Shown: in pieces, positions 34,610-34,762 of the stretch
Numbering within the stretch: position 1 is the first letter of the stretch
How the letters are laid out: the number at the start of each line of letters is the position of its first letter
Assembly (NCBI GenBank): GCA_017452605.1
Contig: JAFTMB010000068.1
Location: 1-34,762, forward strand
Source: Oscillospiraceae bacterium
Lineage (GTDB): Bacteria > Bacillota > Clostridia > Oscillospirales > Oscillospiraceae
Reading direction: 5' to 3'
Length of the DNA: 34,762 nucleotides
Position numbers and translations under genes: made by a program
The notes under the pieces: generated by a model
The model's input: the letters and a program-made list of their open reading frames with translations, nothing else
Databases searched by the model: none
Told to the model about the DNA's origin: nothing

Positions 34610-34762
34610 GGAAACAGCACCCCCTGAAAGACGATAGCTAGCATAAGAGCACACGCCAAAATAGCACCAGAATGCGCAATAGTCAAGTCTGTAACCGGCA
34701 GGGAAAGGGCAGCGCCATAACCCACATTGCTATAGCAATAATACTCATTGCTTACAGTAAAG
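34555..34762. repeat. Right copy of the 208-base direct repeat
   Basis: Second copy, starting the next prophage unit and running to the window end. It carries the true 5' end of the pIII-like gene and the 3' part of a second 133-aa gene. Confidence 0.95.
34591..34762 (-). CDS. 133-aa phage membrane protein, second copy, 3' part
   Basis: The C-terminal 56 codons of the second unit's copy of the gene at 28757-29158; its 5' end lies beyond the window. The visible protein differs from the first copy at one residue (Gln for Lys after IVF); the other base changes are silent in this frame. It overlaps the start of the pIII-like gene. Confidence 0.85.
   Translation of the reverse strand, partial: FTVSNEYYCYSNVGYGAALSLPVTDLTIAHSGAILACALMLAIVFQGVLFPCLKRR

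Larger units (their letters stand above)
28721..34762 (-). mobile_element. Inovirus (filamentous phage) prophage, one full unit plus the start of a second
   Basis: A compact 5,834-base unit with HUH replication initiator, coat-like protein, Zot/pI ATPase, several one-helix membrane proteins and a pIII-like protein, mostly on the minus strand, plus a divergent repressor module. Base 28721 and base 34555 begin the same sequence, so one unit spans 28721-34554 and a second starts at 34555 and leaves the window. No integrase, transposase, lysis gene or secretin is encoded. Closing 34554 to 28721 gives a circle in which every gene is complete. The right host junction is outside the window. Confidence 0.88.

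Overview
The window reads as a chromosomal segment of an endospore-forming Clostridia bacterium, probably an Oscillospirales-type gut Firmicute. The class follows from the spoIIAA-spoIIAB-sigF operon, yunB, ylbJ, yqfC-yqfD and yqzL, together with Firmicutes-style ribosome binding sites and terminators. The finer taxon is an inference from general character (GC content looks close to 50 percent) and was not searched. Positions 1 to about 28.4 kb are ordinary core genome. The last 6 kb is a filamentous-phage (inovirus) prophage.

Core region, left to right. The 3' part of valS ends in a strong terminator. It is followed by the forespore sigma-factor operon (spoIIAA, spoIIAB, sigF), a PcrA/UvrD helicase, yunB and ligA. 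Two minus-strand genes come next: a Cys-rich small protein and the YlbJ-type sporulation membrane protein. Then yqfC-yqfD-phoH-ybeY-era-yqzL-recO-mutS2 run on the plus strand. A second run holds an HPr-like protein, uvrC, rsmD, coaD, a coiled-coil protein, a phosphoglucomutase, two membrane proteins and xerD. A minus-strand pair, pfkA and a large membrane-anchored surface protein, converges on xerD at a bidirectional terminator. Almost every intergenic gap holds a readable terminator or promoter. Matching sigma-E-like promoters (-10 CATAGACT, 14-base spacer) precede yunB and yqfC.

Prophage region (28721-34762). A 5,834-base unit encodes an HUH replication initiator, a 64-aa major-coat-like protein, a Zot/pI-type ATPase, several one-helix membrane proteins (37, 98 and 133 aa), a 414-aa secreted, membrane-anchored pIII-like protein, a candidate ssDNA-binding protein and a coiled-coil protein. 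On the opposite strand lie a small XRE repressor and a membrane-anchored DUF2726 nuclease-like protein. The divergent control region carries three copies of a 16-base palindrome placed over both promoters. No integrase and no secretin are present. The lack of a secretin fits a host without an outer membrane.

The most interesting point is how the unit sits in the chromosome. The first 208 bases of the unit recur, without gaps but with 7 substitutions, exactly 5,834 bases later at the window end, so a second, slightly different copy begins there. The left junction falls inside the signal-peptide coding part of the pIII-like gene. At the host border that gene is therefore cut after about 18 codons. 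Inside the tandem array (and in a predicted excised circle) it is complete and overlaps the upstream 133-aa gene. Integration thus disrupts an adsorption gene, and tandem arrangement restores it.
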